Shown here: positions 1 to 7,642 of the stretch, piece by piece
Numbering within the stretch: the stretch's first letter is position 1
How the letters are laid out: each line of letters opens with the position of its first letter
Origin: an uncultured Collinsella sp.
Lineage (GTDB): Bacteria; Actinomycetota; Coriobacteriia; Coriobacteriales; Coriobacteriaceae
Direction of reading: 5' to 3'
Assembly (NCBI GenBank): GCA_900751755.1
Contig: CAADSP010000110.1
Location: forward strand, 40,362-104,361
Length of the DNA: 64,000 nucleotides
Program-made: the position numbers and the translations under genes
Notes under the pieces: model-generated
Seen by the model: the letters and a program-made list of their open reading frames with translations, nothing else
What the model was told of the DNA's origin: nothing
Databases searched by the model: none

Positions 1-1048
1 CGGGCTTGTTCACATGCTCGCCAATGCCCTTAACGCGCCAGCGGCCAGTGCCCTTCTCGCCCGTACCGTTGTGGTGCAGGTCGTTCTCGCCATCGTAGGC
101 CTTCAAGAAGCGGCACTGGTAGTTGTTAACGCCCAGGTAGTCGTTGTAGAGCGCGGCCTCGCGCATGATTTCCAGATCCTCGTCTAGGATCTCGATGGTG
201 CCGCCCGAGACGGCAGCCAAGCGGTTGGCGCACTCGAGGGTGTCGGGCGCGTAGTCGCCGCGGAAGGTGGCGTCGAGCAAGAACTGGTTCTGCAGCACGT
301 GCTCGTTGTTGGCGGCTTTGATGTCGGCGGGGTCGTTCTCGTTGAGCGGATACTTAAACTCCAGCGACTGGATGACGCCGATCTTGCCCTTAAAGCCGCC
401 GTTGTGGAAGGCCAGCACGGCCTTGGCGTGGGCGAGCATCATGTTGTGCTCGCACTGGAAAGCCTCGGCAAGATGCGCCTTGACGCCACCGGGGAAGGTG
501 CCCTCGATGTAGGTGTTGGAGGCGTCGGCCCAGATCTCGTTAAAGGTGAACCAGTAGGTCACCTGGTCGGCGTACTCCTTAAAGCAGAAGGTGGCAAAGT
601 CCACAAAGGCGTCGATGGTCTCGCGGTTGAGGAAGTCGCCCTTCTCAAAGAGGGGCAGCGGCGTATCGAAGTGATGCAGCGTGACAAACGGCTCAACGTG
701 GTGCTTGTGGCACTCGGCGAAGAGGTCGTGGTAGAACTGGACACCCTCGGGGTTGATTTCGCCGGTACCGTTGGGGAAGATGCGGCTCCAGGCGATGGAG
801 AGGCGGATGCCGTTGATACCGAACTCCTCGCACAGCTCCAAGTCGACGGGGTACTGGTTGTAGAAGTCCGAAGCGGGATCGGGGGAAAAGCGCCCCTGGG
901 CCTCCAAGAAGTCGTCCCAGGCGACTTTGCCCTTACCGTGGGTGCGGGTCTCGCCCTCTACCTGGTAAGCAGCAGTGGCGCCGCCAAAGACAAAGCCCTC
1001 GGGAAACTGCGCAGGCGGGTTGGTGACGCTAGCGGGGTTAACGGACAT
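1..1048 (-). CDS. lacG: 6-phospho-beta-galactosidase, C-terminus cut by window edge
   Basis: GH1 glycosidase that hydrolyses lactose-6-phosphate to glucose and galactose-6-phosphate in the cytoplasm. The visible N-terminal 349 residues contain FVFGGATAAYQVEG near the start, NGIRLSIAWSRIFP, VEPFVTLHHFDTP and the acid/base segment FTFNEIW. The LACG-like HNGTGEKGTGRWRVKG stretch comes near the cut. The nucleophile region lies beyond position 1 and cannot be checked. The start ATG at 1046-1048 gives MSVNPASV and is the first in-frame ATG before the GH1 core. It lies downstream of lacE on the same strand, with a gap of about 66 bases, which supports a phospho-galactosidase rather than a phospho-glucosidase. 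The lacE-lacG pair is probably controlled from the LacI operators near 2.9-3.1 kb. Confidence 0.93.
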   Translation of the reverse strand, partial: MSVNPASVTNPPAQFPEGFVFGGATAAYQVEGETRTHGKGKVAWDDFLEAQGRFSPDPASDFYNQYPVDLELCEEFGINGIRLSIAWSRIFPNGTGEINPEGVQFYHDLFAECHKHHVEPFVTLHHFDTPLPLFEKGDFLNRETIDAFVDFATFCFKEYADQVTYWFTFNEIWADASNTYIEGTFPGGVKAHLAEAFQCEHNMMLAHAKAVLAFHNGGFKGKIGVIQSLEFKYPLNENDPADIKAANNEHVLQNQFLLDATFRGDYAPDTLECANRLAAVSGGTIEILDEDLEIMREAALYNDYLGVNNYQCRFLKAYDGENDLHHNGTGEKGTGRWRVKGIGEHVNKP

Positions 1049-1114
1049 GATGATCCAATCGTTTAAATCGAAGGACCAGCCGGTCTTGGATGGTCGGCTG
1101 GCCCTGAGCGTTAC

Positions 1115-2881
1115 TTACTTCGAAAGCTGCTCGGAGACGAAGGCGAGAGACTTATCGCCGTTCTGGGAGAGCTCGATGTACTGCTTACCGCGACAGGCGA
1201 CGCACTTGTTGCCCACGCGCTCGCAGTCCTTCTGCAGGTCGGCCAAGTAGCTGGCAGCCTGCGGGGCCAGGACGACCAGGTCAAAGTCGGGGAGCATGTC
1301 GACGTGGTTACCATATGCCTCGGCAGCGGTCTCAAGATTGATGCCGCGCTCCTTGGCGGCCTTGGCCAGCGCGTTGGCGAGCAGGCCCGAGGTTCCGCCA
1401 CCCTGGCAGAGCACGAGTACGCGCTTGCCGTTGAGGTCGCTGGCGGTCGTTGCCTCAGTGGCGACAGCGGCGGGGGCGTCGGCCTTCACGGCCTCGGCAG
1501 CAGCGCCGGCGGCAACGCTCTTGGCGTCAGCCTTGCCCTGGAAGGCATCGCTGAGCTTGGCGGCCTTCTCGGCGTTCTTGGCGGCGAGCTCCTCTTGGGA
1601 AATCTCGGCCTCCTCGGCGCACTTCTGGGCGTCGTAGGCACGGAAGAACGGGTAGTACAGAACGAAGTCGACGACCAGGATAAGGGCGAGCATCACAAAG
1701 GCGAGCGGCTGGAAGCCCAGGCCCATGATGGTGCCGATGGGGCCGGGGACAGTCCAGGGCAGGGTGTACATAAAGCCGTTCATGCCCAAGAAGTCGATAA
1801 AGATCTTGAGGATCCAGATGTTGGCGATCGGGGCAAAGACAAACGGGACAAAGAAGACGGGGTTGAGCACGATGGGTGCGGCGAACAGCAGCGGCTCGTT
1901 GACGGCAAAGCACACGGGAACGATAGCGGCCTTACCGACGGCGCGCATCTCCTGGGACTTGGCCAGGAAGCAGAACATAAAGACCAGGACGAGCGTGGCG
2001 CCGGTGCCGCCCATGCAGACGACGAAGTACTGGGCACCCTGGGTCAGGACAGCGGAAGCGTGCTGGCCAGCCTGGAACGCAGCCAGGTTGTCGGTCATGT
2101 TGGCAACGAGGGCGGCGGCGATGGCGGGCTCGACGATCGAGGGGCCGTGGACGCCCACGAACCAGAACAGGCTCATGGCGCCGTAGATCACAGCGAGGCC
2201 GATGTAGCCATCGGCAGCGGTGAACAGGGGCTGGAACACCTGGATGACGCCCTGGGCAAAGCAGAAGCCAAAAGCAGCGCGGAAGACGATGTCAAAGACC
2301 CAAAAGACGGTGATGCAGACGGAGAAGGGGATGATGTCCTTAAAGGTCTGCGAGATGTTGGGCGGGACCTGCTCGGGCATCTTGACGGTGATGTTGCGCT
2401 TAATGAAGAACTTGTAGATGATGCCGGTCACAAACGCAGCGATGAAAGCGGTCAGCAGGCCCTTGGAACCAAGGTAGGTGGTGTTGAAGCCGCTGGCGGC
2501 GTCCGTGGCGATGGTGTCGCTCGAAAGGAGCAAGAAGCCGATGATGGCCGCGCACATGCACGAGATGAAGTTGATCTGGTTGTTCTTGGGCAGATCGCGG
2601 TTCTGAGCGTCGGCGAAGTGCTTGGCCGTGGTGGCGGCGCAGGCGATGGCCAGGATGCCCATGGAGTAGTTGTAGCACTTCCACAGGGCGTTGTTGATGT
2701 CATCGGGCCAGTAGAAACCCCAGATGTTGGGGACCGAGGCTACCAGGCAGAAGATGGACGAGAAGATGATGATGGGGATGACGGAGATAAAGCCGTCGCG
2801 GATCGCCTTGAGGTACTTGTTGCGGGCGATCGCGTTGAAAAAGGGCTGGCCCTTTTCGATGATGGCGATGAGTTGCTCCAT
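1115..2881 (-). CDS. lacE: Lactose-specific PTS EIICB component
   Basis: Membrane permease-phosphotransferase that imports lactose as lactose-6-phosphate. The 588-residue protein has an N-terminal EIIC domain (about residues 1-430, eight or more hydrophobic segments, with the family-typical FVGVHGPSIVEP and FAVNEPLLFAAPIVLNP stretches). An Ala-rich linker (about 440-485) follows. The C-terminal EIIB domain has the phosphorylation cysteine Cys492 in VLVLCQGGGTSGLLANAL, very close to known LacE proteins. The length matches the LacE family. A clear Shine-Dalgarno (TTAGGAGCATTGC) precedes the ATG at 2879-2881. Transcribed with lacG and divergently from the LacI-type regulator at 3239. The matching EIIA (lacF) is encoded separately at 4458. 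Confidence 0.96.
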   Translation of the reverse strand: MEQLIAIIEKGQPFFNAIARNKYLKAIRDGFISVIPIIIFSSIFCLVASVPNIWGFYWPDDINNALWKCYNYSMGILAIACAATTAKHFADAQNRDLPKNNQINFISCMCAAIIGFLLLSSDTIATDAASGFNTTYLGSKGLLTAFIAAFVTGIIYKFFIKRNITVKMPEQVPPNISQTFKDIIPFSVCITVFWVFDIVFRAAFGFCFAQGVIQVFQPLFTAADGYIGLAVIYGAMSLFWFVGVHGPSIVEPAIAAALVANMTDNLAAFQAGQHASAVLTQGAQYFVVCMGGTGATLVLVFMFCFLAKSQEMRAVGKAAIVPVCFAVNEPLLFAAPIVLNPVFFVPFVFAPIANIWILKIFIDFLGMNGFMYTLPWTVPGPIGTIMGLGFQPLAFVMLALILVVDFVLYYPFFRAYDAQKCAEEAEISQEELAAKNAEKAAKLSDAFQGKADAKSVAAGAAAEAVKADAPAAVATEATTASDLNGKRVLVLCQGGGTSGLLANALAKAAKERGINLETAAEAYGNHVDMLPDFDLVVLAPQAASYLADLQKDCERVGNKCVACRGKQYIELSQNGDKSLAFVSEQLSK

Positions 2882-2943
2882 GCAATGCTCCTAAGAGTCG
2901 GTGGGTTAGCAACGATGGTAGCTTTTGGCGTTCGGTTGCCAAA

Positions 2944-2959
2944 ATGTTGACGTTGCCAT
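2944..2959. promoter_or_regulatory. Putative LacI-type operator, lacE-proximal copy
   Basis: ATGTTGACGTTGCCAT, a quasi-palindrome centred on CG. It is repeated in inverted orientation, with one change, at 3064-3079. It sits 63 bases upstream of the lacE start, in the divergent region shared with the LacI-type gene. Assignment to that regulator is inference from position. Confidence 0.6.
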
Positions 2960-3063
2960 TTTGCGACACAAAAAAAGACGCGAACCGGTGGTTCCTGTGC
3001 CTGCGAACCGTCGATTCCTTACGCGTAAACATTTGAGCCGCCCGGTGGCTCTGTGTTTGCATA

Positions 3064-3079
3064 ATGGCAACGTTAACAT
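3064..3079. promoter_or_regulatory. Putative LacI-type operator, distal copy
   Basis: ATGGCAACGTTAACAT, the inverted second copy of the site at 2944-2959. The two centres are 120 bp apart, a spacing compatible with looping by a LacI-family tetramer. The right half (ACGTTAACA) is shared with the operators in front of galK. Confidence 0.6.
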
Positions 3080-3238
3080 TTGGGCGCCAAAAGCCGTTCG
3101 GGGAAACAAAAATGTCGGTGAACGGTAGGTTTTGGGTGGTGAGCGTATGGTGGGGGAGGCGTTAGATATACTTGAAGACGCTTCATTTGACTGCGTAGGG
3201 TGCCACCAATGGCATCGTTGACATAGAAAGATCGACCT

Positions 3239-4243
3239 ATGGCCGCTGTTAAAAAATCGGTATCCGTCAAAGACGTGGCGCGCCTCGCGGGCGTCTCGGA
3301 GCAGACGGTCTCGCGCACCGTGCACGATTCGCCCAGTGTGCGCCCCGAGACCAAGGAACGCGTGCGTGCCGCCATGCGCGAGCTGGGGTATCGCCCCAAT
3401 TTCGCCGGTCGATCGCTGCGCCGTGGCAAGTTTAAGACCGTCGGCGTCGCCATGTTCAACATTACCGGTACCGGCAACCTCGACCGTATGGAGGGCTTTG
3501 CCGCCGCGGCCGACAAACATGGCTATGCCATCACCCTCACTAAAGTAGATGGACATCCCTATACCCTCGAGAGCGCATCGTCGCGTATGAGCGCGCTGCC
3601 GGTAGACGGCATGGTCGTGATCATGAACCGCATGCCGGCGGACTTTGGCACCTTTGAGCCGCTGCCCGGCATGCAGACGGTGCTCGTTACCATGCTGGAG
3701 CACCCGCTCTGTTCAACGGTCGATAACGACCAGTTCGATTGCTCGCGCCAGGTGGTCGAGTACTTGCTGGGGCGGGGGCACAAAACCGTGCACTTTATTT
3801 CGTGTCCCGAGCGCTCGCTTTCGGGCATGCGGCGCGAGGAAGGCTGGCGCGAGACATTGCGTGCGCATGGCATTGAGCCGCCGCGACTCGTCCGTGGGGA
3901 TTGGACGGCACAGAGCGGATATGCCGCAGGCCAGGCTCTGGCGGATGATCCGACCTGTACGGCCATCTATGCCTCCAACGATGCCATGGCATATGGCTGC
4001 ATCCGTGGGCTCGAGTCGCGCGGAAAGCGTGTGCCCCAGGACGTGAGCGTGGTGGGTGTTGATGACAGCCTGGGCGATATCGTGCCCGATTGTCGCCTGA
4101 CCACGGTGCGCTTTGACAACAAGCGCGTCGGCATGTGGGCGGTTGACAAGATTGCCGGCGCCGAGGGCGTTGCGCCCGGTGTGGAGCACATGCTGTTTCC
4201 GGGCGTGCTCGTCGAGGGCGATACGGTGCGCGATTGGCGCTAG
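3239..4243 (+). CDS. LacI-family repressor of the lactose genes
   Basis: DNA-binding sugar-responsive regulator of 334 residues. The N-terminal HTH reads VKDVARLAGVSEQTVSRTVH (residues 10-29), followed by the hinge region NFAGRSLRRGKFKTVGV and a periplasmic-binding-protein-like effector domain with the family signatures AIYASNDAMAYGCIRGL and VPQDVSVVGVDDS. It is divergent from lacE-lacG and upstream of lacF, so a role as local lac repressor is likely. It is a clear paralogue of the regulator at 14557: both contain a VDG-(I/M)-(V/I)I-x-M-x-RM segment and a DPLPG/EPLPG segment followed by VTM. The effector is unknown. Galactose, lactose or a phosphorylated form are candidates. Confidence 0.9.
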   Translation: MAAVKKSVSVKDVARLAGVSEQTVSRTVHDSPSVRPETKERVRAAMRELGYRPNFAGRSLRRGKFKTVGVAMFNITGTGNLDRMEGFAAAADKHGYAITLTKVDGHPYTLESASSRMSALPVDGMVVIMNRMPADFGTFEPLPGMQTVLVTMLEHPLCSTVDNDQFDCSRQVVEYLLGRGHKTVHFISCPERSLSGMRREEGWRETLRAHGIEPPRLVRGDWTAQSGYAAGQALADDPTCTAIYASNDAMAYGCIRGLESRGKRVPQDVSVVGVDDSLGDIVPDCRLTTVRFDNKRVGMWAVDKIAGAEGVAPGVEHMLFPGVLVEGDTVRDWR

Positions 4244-4274
4244 GGCGCGGGTCTGTTTGGGTTTCCGCTAATTG

Positions 4275-4290
4275 TGTTCGATATTGTTCA
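4275..4290. promoter_or_regulatory. TGTTC direct-repeat motif upstream of lacF
   Basis: TGTTCGATATTGTTCA differs at only two positions from TGTTCGAATGTGTTCA at 6299-6314 upstream of lacA. The shared motif in front of two lactose-pathway transcription units suggests a common regulator or a common promoter element. The protein is not identified. Confidence 0.45.
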
Positions 4291-4355
4291 GATTGGTTTA
4301 AAAACCGTTCACGGACGAAAAGTGACCGTTCATAGCTCGAAATTACGTTTTACGC

Positions 4356-4373
4356 TGTTCTTTTTTGTTTGAA
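4356..4373. promoter_or_regulatory. TGTTC-T-tract-GTTTG motif upstream of lacF
   Basis: TGTTCTTTTTTGTTTGAA recurs as TGTTCTTTTGTTTGC at 7556-7570 before lacX. Its complement resembles the palindrome at 6253-6272 before lacA. Candidate operator for the lac genes. Confidence 0.35.
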
Positions 4374-4457
4374 TGTTATTGTTTCTGTCATACACAACGC
4401 AGCGCGTATGCCCGGACGCGATGCTCTCCATTGGTTCATATGTGAAAGGAACGCAAT

Positions 4458-4796
4458 ATGGCAACCAAAGAAGAAATCTCGATGGTTGGATTCGAGATTG
4501 TCGCATATGCAGGTGACGCCCAGACCGATCTGCTTGCAGCGCTCGATGCTGCTCGCGAGGGTGACTTTGAGAAGGCCGAACAGCTGCACAAGGATGCCAG
4601 CGATGCGCTCATCGGTGCCCACGACACGCAGACCAAGCTGCTTTCGCAGGAGGCCGGCGGTGGCGAGATGGAGATGACCTTCATCATGGCTCACGCTCAG
4701 GACACTCTCATGACCACTATGATTCTGGAGAAGCAGGCCCGCTTTACCATCGATGCCTACAAGCGCATCGCCGAGCTCGAGGCCAAGCTCGCCTAA
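4458..4796 (+). CDS. lacF: Lactose/cellobiose-family PTS EIIA component
   Basis: Cytoplasmic phosphocarrier that passes phosphate from HPr to the EIIB domain of LacE. It has 112 residues, the usual size for PTS lactose/cellobiose IIA. It begins with the family pattern EEISMVGFEIVAYAGDAQ. The phosphorylatable histidine is His79 in IMAHAQDTLMTTM, with the conserved QD-x-LMT following. Strong ribosome site (GAAAGGAACGCAAT) before the ATG. Encoded apart from lacE, on the other strand and behind the regulator gene, and followed by its own terminator, so it forms a monocistronic unit. Confidence 0.93.
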   Translation: MATKEEISMVGFEIVAYAGDAQTDLLAALDAAREGDFEKAEQLHKDASDALIGAHDTQTKLLSQEAGGGEMEMTFIMAHAQDTLMTTMILEKQARFTIDAYKRIAELEAKLA

Positions 4797-4823
4797 CGAG
4801 TCCGCACAATCAAGTCCCCTTCC

Positions 4824-4857
4824 AAAAGCTCTGCCGCTACCCGCGGCAGGGCTTTTT
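4824..4857 (+). terminator. Intrinsic terminator after lacF
   Basis: Stem CTGCCGC/GCGGCAG (4831-4849) with loop TACCC, flanked by AAAAGC and GGGCTTTTT so the stem extends. It is followed by a T tract. Confidence 0.85.
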
Positions 4858-4869
4858 CTGTCCTCCTCC

Positions 4870-4937
4870 AAGTTGCGGTGAAATGGGGACTGAATAGGGG
4901 CCGGCGGGCGCAAAACAACCCCTATTCCACCGCAACT
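4870..4937. repeat. Family C inverted repeat, copy C1
   Basis: AAGTTGCGGTGAAATGGGG on the left pairs with CCCCTATTCCACCGCAACT on the right across about 30 bases. The outer arm AGTTGCGGTG/CACCGCAACT is identical to copies C2 (58067) and C3 (59314), while the inner parts differ. It lies between the lacF terminator and the membrane protein gene. Confidence 0.75.
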
Positions 4938-4950
4938 CATCCTGAGACAG

Positions 4951-4985
4951 TCATTGGGGACGTTCTTAAACGACTAGTCGTTGGG
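4951..4985. repeat. Family E half element (GGGGACGTTCTTAAACGACTAGTC)
   Basis: TTGGGGACGTTCTTAAACGA followed by CTAGTCGTTGGGG. The same core occurs at 9689-9712 and as a full hairpin at 24258-24308. It sits in the leader of the gene at 5082. Confidence 0.6.
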
Positions 4986-5081
4986 GGCAGTCTTGGAGCT
5001 TCTGCACGCCCTCCCGTTCGGTTTTTCGATGGGTGGGTATACTTCCATCCGCAATGCAGGCCGGAATGAGGAGGTGTCCAA

Positions 5082-6113
5082 ATGCCGGACAACGGATTGA
5101 TTCAAAAGACAGATGCGCACGAGATGGCTCATGGGCGTCCTGTCCAGATAGCCGAGCATACGACGGTAACCGAGCTGCAGCCCAGCCTGTCCGATGTCGT
5201 GTGCGCAAACAAAAAGCTGCAGATTGGCTTTATCGTTGCGCTCGTGGTACTGGCGCTGCTGTCGGGCTTTGTAGCTCGTCCGCATTTCGCCGATACCAAG
5301 ACTTGGGACTCCACCATCGAGGTCATCGATCAAAAGAAAGGTAACGTACTGGCGCTCACGACCTCGTGCGTGGCGCTGTCTGCGGGCATTACCGCGCTGC
5401 CGGGTGATACGGGAACGCCGGTTGCCGAGCAGCTCGCACAGCTTTCAGGCAACCTTGGTATCGTGCTTGCCGTGCTATACCTAGAGAAATATTTGCTCAC
5501 GATTTTGTGGTCGGTTGGCCTGGGCATCTTAATCCCGTTTGCGTTGGTGCTCTTTGCGGTGTCGCTCGGCATTCACGGGCGCTGGAGCACGAGTGCTGTC
5601 CTGCGCCGTGTGGCGACGCGCGTGCTGGTGGTTGCCGTGATCGGCATGGCGCTTGTGCCTGCGAGCGTATGGGTGTCGCAGAAGGTCGATGAAACGTATC
5701 GCGTAAGTATTGAGCAAGCTGAGCAAAAGGCTGCGGACGCTGCGGACGCGGCCGACACCACGGACAAGTCAGCCGAGACCAGCTCAAAATCGAACAAGAA
5801 AAAATCCGAGGCCACGGAGTCCAAAAACGTGCTCGAGCAGTTGACTGATGGAGCATCGAGCCTTGTTACGTCGGTGACCAGCGGCGCCAAGCAGATGACC
5901 GACGAGATTGTGCAGCAGGTGACCAATCTGATTGAAGGCGTCATCGTGATGATCGTGACCTCGTGCGTTATCCCGCTGCTGGTGCTCGTGGCGTTCCTAT
6001 GGCTAGGACACGTGCTGCTGGGGATCGATATTTCCGGCCCGGCGAACTATTTGACGGGCCGCTTTCTGGGTGCTCCGTCCAAGCACGCCAAAAAGGGTGG
6101 GCAGTCTGAGTAG
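5082..6113 (+). CDS. Membrane protein of unknown function
   Basis: I do not recognise this family. It has 343 residues. A cytoplasmic-looking N-terminus is followed by hydrophobic segments at about 47-66, 125-163 (probably two) and 180-198. A long hydrophilic, Ala/Lys/Ser-rich segment at about 200-283, with coiled-coil character, follows. A final hydrophobic stretch lies at about 285-313. The start at 5082 is supported by the ribosome site AATGAGGAGGTGTCCAA. It is the only gene between lacF and lacA and is bounded by its own terminator, so its inclusion in the lactose island may be positional only. The charged linker between membrane blocks could form an extracytoplasmic or cytoplasmic stalk, but topology cannot be settled by eye. 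Confidence 0.8.
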   Translation: MPDNGLIQKTDAHEMAHGRPVQIAEHTTVTELQPSLSDVVCANKKLQIGFIVALVVLALLSGFVARPHFADTKTWDSTIEVIDQKKGNVLALTTSCVALSAGITALPGDTGTPVAEQLAQLSGNLGIVLAVLYLEKYLLTILWSVGLGILIPFALVLFAVSLGIHGRWSTSAVLRRVATRVLVVAVIGMALVPASVWVSQKVDETYRVSIEQAEQKAADAADAADTTDKSAETSSKSNKKKSEATESKNVLEQLTDGASSLVTSVTSGAKQMTDEIVQQVTNLIEGVIVMIVTSCVIPLLVLVAFLWLGHVLLGIDISGPANYLTGRFLGAPSKHAKKGGQSE

Positions 6114-6147
6114 GCGGCAAAGCGATCTTTGGAAAACCAACCGTAAG

Positions 6148-6187
6148 AAGGGCGGCCGAGAGGCGTTCTCGGCCGCCCTTTTTGTTT
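6148..6187 (+). terminator. Intrinsic terminator after the membrane protein gene
   Basis: Perfect 13-bp stem AAGGGCGGCCGAG/CTCGGCCGCCCTT (6148-6180) with loop AGGCGTT and a T-rich tail. Confidence 0.92.
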
Positions 6188-6252
6188 GTTGAATACGTGA
6201 CAAGCCGGGCATTCCCTGAATCCAAACGGTCAGCAATCATCCGTGAACGATA

Positions 6253-6272
6253 TTTGTTCAAAAAAGAACAAA
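6253..6272. promoter_or_regulatory. Palindromic operator candidate upstream of lacA
   Basis: TTTGTTCAAAAAAGAACAAA is a 20-bp palindrome with half sites TGTTC/GAACA. It is part of an AT-rich cluster of TGTTC motifs (6253-6328) in the 309-base gap before lacA. The rest of the gap holds the terminator at 6148 and no further gene. Confidence 0.55.
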
Positions 6273-6298
6273 GATAAACAAATAGTTGTTGCAGTTAC

Positions 6299-6328
6299 TG
6301 TTCGAATGTGTTCAAATAAACATGAACA
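6299..6328. promoter_or_regulatory. TGTTC direct/inverted repeat cluster upstream of lacA
   Basis: TGTTCGAATGTGTTCA (6299-6314) overlaps TGTTC...GAACA (6309-6328). The first part matches the lacF-upstream site at 4275-4290 in 14 of 16 positions, which suggests co-regulation of lacF and lacAB. Confidence 0.5.
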
Positions 6329-6422
6329 GTGAAGAACCGCACATTCAGATGCCCGGACCTGAACGCGATTCAACACTTCCAAACAGAAACTACGCACCTG
6401 CGTATCTCTCAAGGAGGATGTC

Positions 6423-6851
6423 ATGAGGGTTGTAATCGCTTCCGATGCCGACGGTATGTCGATGAAGGAGTCCATCAAGGAGATGCTCATCGCCGACGGT
6501 CACGAGGTCGTCGACTATTCCGAGACCCCTGCCGCGGACTTTGTCGATTCCGCGACCGCCGTTGCCAAGGACCTGCTGGAGCACAAGGATTCCCAGGGCT
6601 TCGCATTCGATAAGTACGGCGTCGGCTCCTATATGGCCGCCGTCAAGATTAAGGGTATGGTCGTCGCCAACATTTCCGACGAGCGTTCCGCCTACATGAC
6701 CCGCGAGCACAACGGCTCGCGCATGGTCACCATGGGCCCGGGCGTTGTGGGCACCGAGGTCGCCAAGAAGATCGCCCGCGAGTTCCTGCGCGCCCAGTAC
6801 GCCGGCGGCCGTCACCAGATCCGTGTCGACATGCTCAACAAGATGGCCTAA
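6423..6851 (+). CDS. lacA: Galactose-6-phosphate isomerase subunit LacA
   Basis: With LacB it converts galactose-6-phosphate to tagatose-6-phosphate. It has 142 residues of the RpiB/LacA/LacB fold. The recognisable LacA patterns are AVKIKGMVVANISDERSAYM, TREHNGSRMVTMG and the C-terminal GGRHQIRVDMLNKM, which is nearly identical to characterised LacA. Like other LacA proteins it lacks the catalytic cysteine present in LacB. It starts at ATG 6423 behind CAAGGAGGATGTC. lacB follows after 63 bases, so the two are co-transcribed. Confidence 0.96.
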   Translation: MRVVIASDADGMSMKESIKEMLIADGHEVVDYSETPAADFVDSATAVAKDLLEHKDSQGFAFDKYGVGSYMAAVKIKGMVVANISDERSAYMTREHNGSRMVTMGPGVVGTEVAKKIAREFLRAQYAGGRHQIRVDMLNKMA

Positions 6852-6914
6852 CGAGAGCCACCGAGAACTCGAACTTCTACCTCAACTTGTGAATTCAGAC
6901 GAAAGGACGTTCTG

Positions 6915-7439
6915 ATGAAGAAGACCATCGCAATCGGTTGCGACCATATCGTTACGGACGAGAAGATCTATCTGGCCGACCGCCTGGAGCAGGCTGGCTA
7001 CAAGGTGCTCGACTGCGGCACCTACAGCCACACCCGTACGCACTATCCCATCTACGGTAAGGCCGTGGGCGAGGCTGTTGCCAGCGGCAAGGCCGACTTT
7101 GGCGTGGCCCTGTGCGGCACCGGCATCGGCATCACCAACGCCGTCAACAAGGTTCCCGGCGCCCGCTGCGCCCTGGTCCGCGACATGACCTCTGCCCTGT
7201 ACGCTCGTCGCGAGCTCAACGCCAACATCGTGGGCTTTGGCGGCAAGATTACCGGCGAGTTCCTGATGGCCGATATCATGCTTGCCTTCCTGGAGGAGCC
7301 CTACGAGAAGACCCCCGAGCACGATGCCCTGATCGCCAAGATCGATGCCTGCAATAAGGCCGACGCCGAGGCTCAGGCTGACCCGCACTTCTTTGACGAG
7401 TTCCTCGAGAAGTGGGACCGCGGCGAATACCACGATTAG
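6915..7439 (+). CDS. lacB: Galactose-6-phosphate isomerase subunit LacB
   Basis: Partner of LacA in the tagatose-6-phosphate pathway. It has 174 residues. It opens with the family pattern IAIGCDHIVTD and carries the catalytic-cysteine segment ALCGTGIGITNAVNKVPG and the conserved DMTSALYARRELNANI. It ends in the very conserved ADPHFFDEFLEKWDRGEYHD. The ribosome site ACGAAAGGACGTTCTG precedes the ATG. Cytoplasmic, heteromeric with LacA. Confidence 0.97.
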   Translation: MKKTIAIGCDHIVTDEKIYLADRLEQAGYKVLDCGTYSHTRTHYPIYGKAVGEAVASGKADFGVALCGTGIGITNAVNKVPGARCALVRDMTSALYARRELNANIVGFGGKITGEFLMADIMLAFLEEPYEKTPEHDALIAKIDACNKADAEAQADPHFFDEFLEKWDRGEYHD

Positions 7440-7555
7440 CGGGTATCCAGCGTAATTAACTAGTCCGTTGACGGCTCGCGTTTCTGTGATGGGGCGCGGG
7501 CCGGTTTTCTATCAGCCCAATTGGCCCAGCGGGCTGGACGTGCATTGTTCTTTTG

Positions 7556-7570
7556 TTTGCGGCGCTGCCT
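7556..7570. promoter_or_regulatory. TGTTC-T-tract-GTTTG motif upstream of lacX
   Basis: TGTTCTTTTGTTTGC, a second copy of the motif at 4356-4373, placed about 75 bases before the lacX start. It suggests that lacX-lacC has its own regulated promoter. Confidence 0.35.
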
Positions 7571-7642
7571 CATTACCTTTCTGCTAAAGGCACGACGTTC
7601 ACAATGGATCGTGCGAGATGATATGTGAAGGAGAAGATTCCC

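Noticed and set aside
1304..2950. Long plus-strand open frame opposite lacE
   Set aside because: Composition is a mirror of the lacE codons (Gly/Asp/Val/Leu-rich), no ribosome site and no family motif. It is a high-GC antisense shadow.
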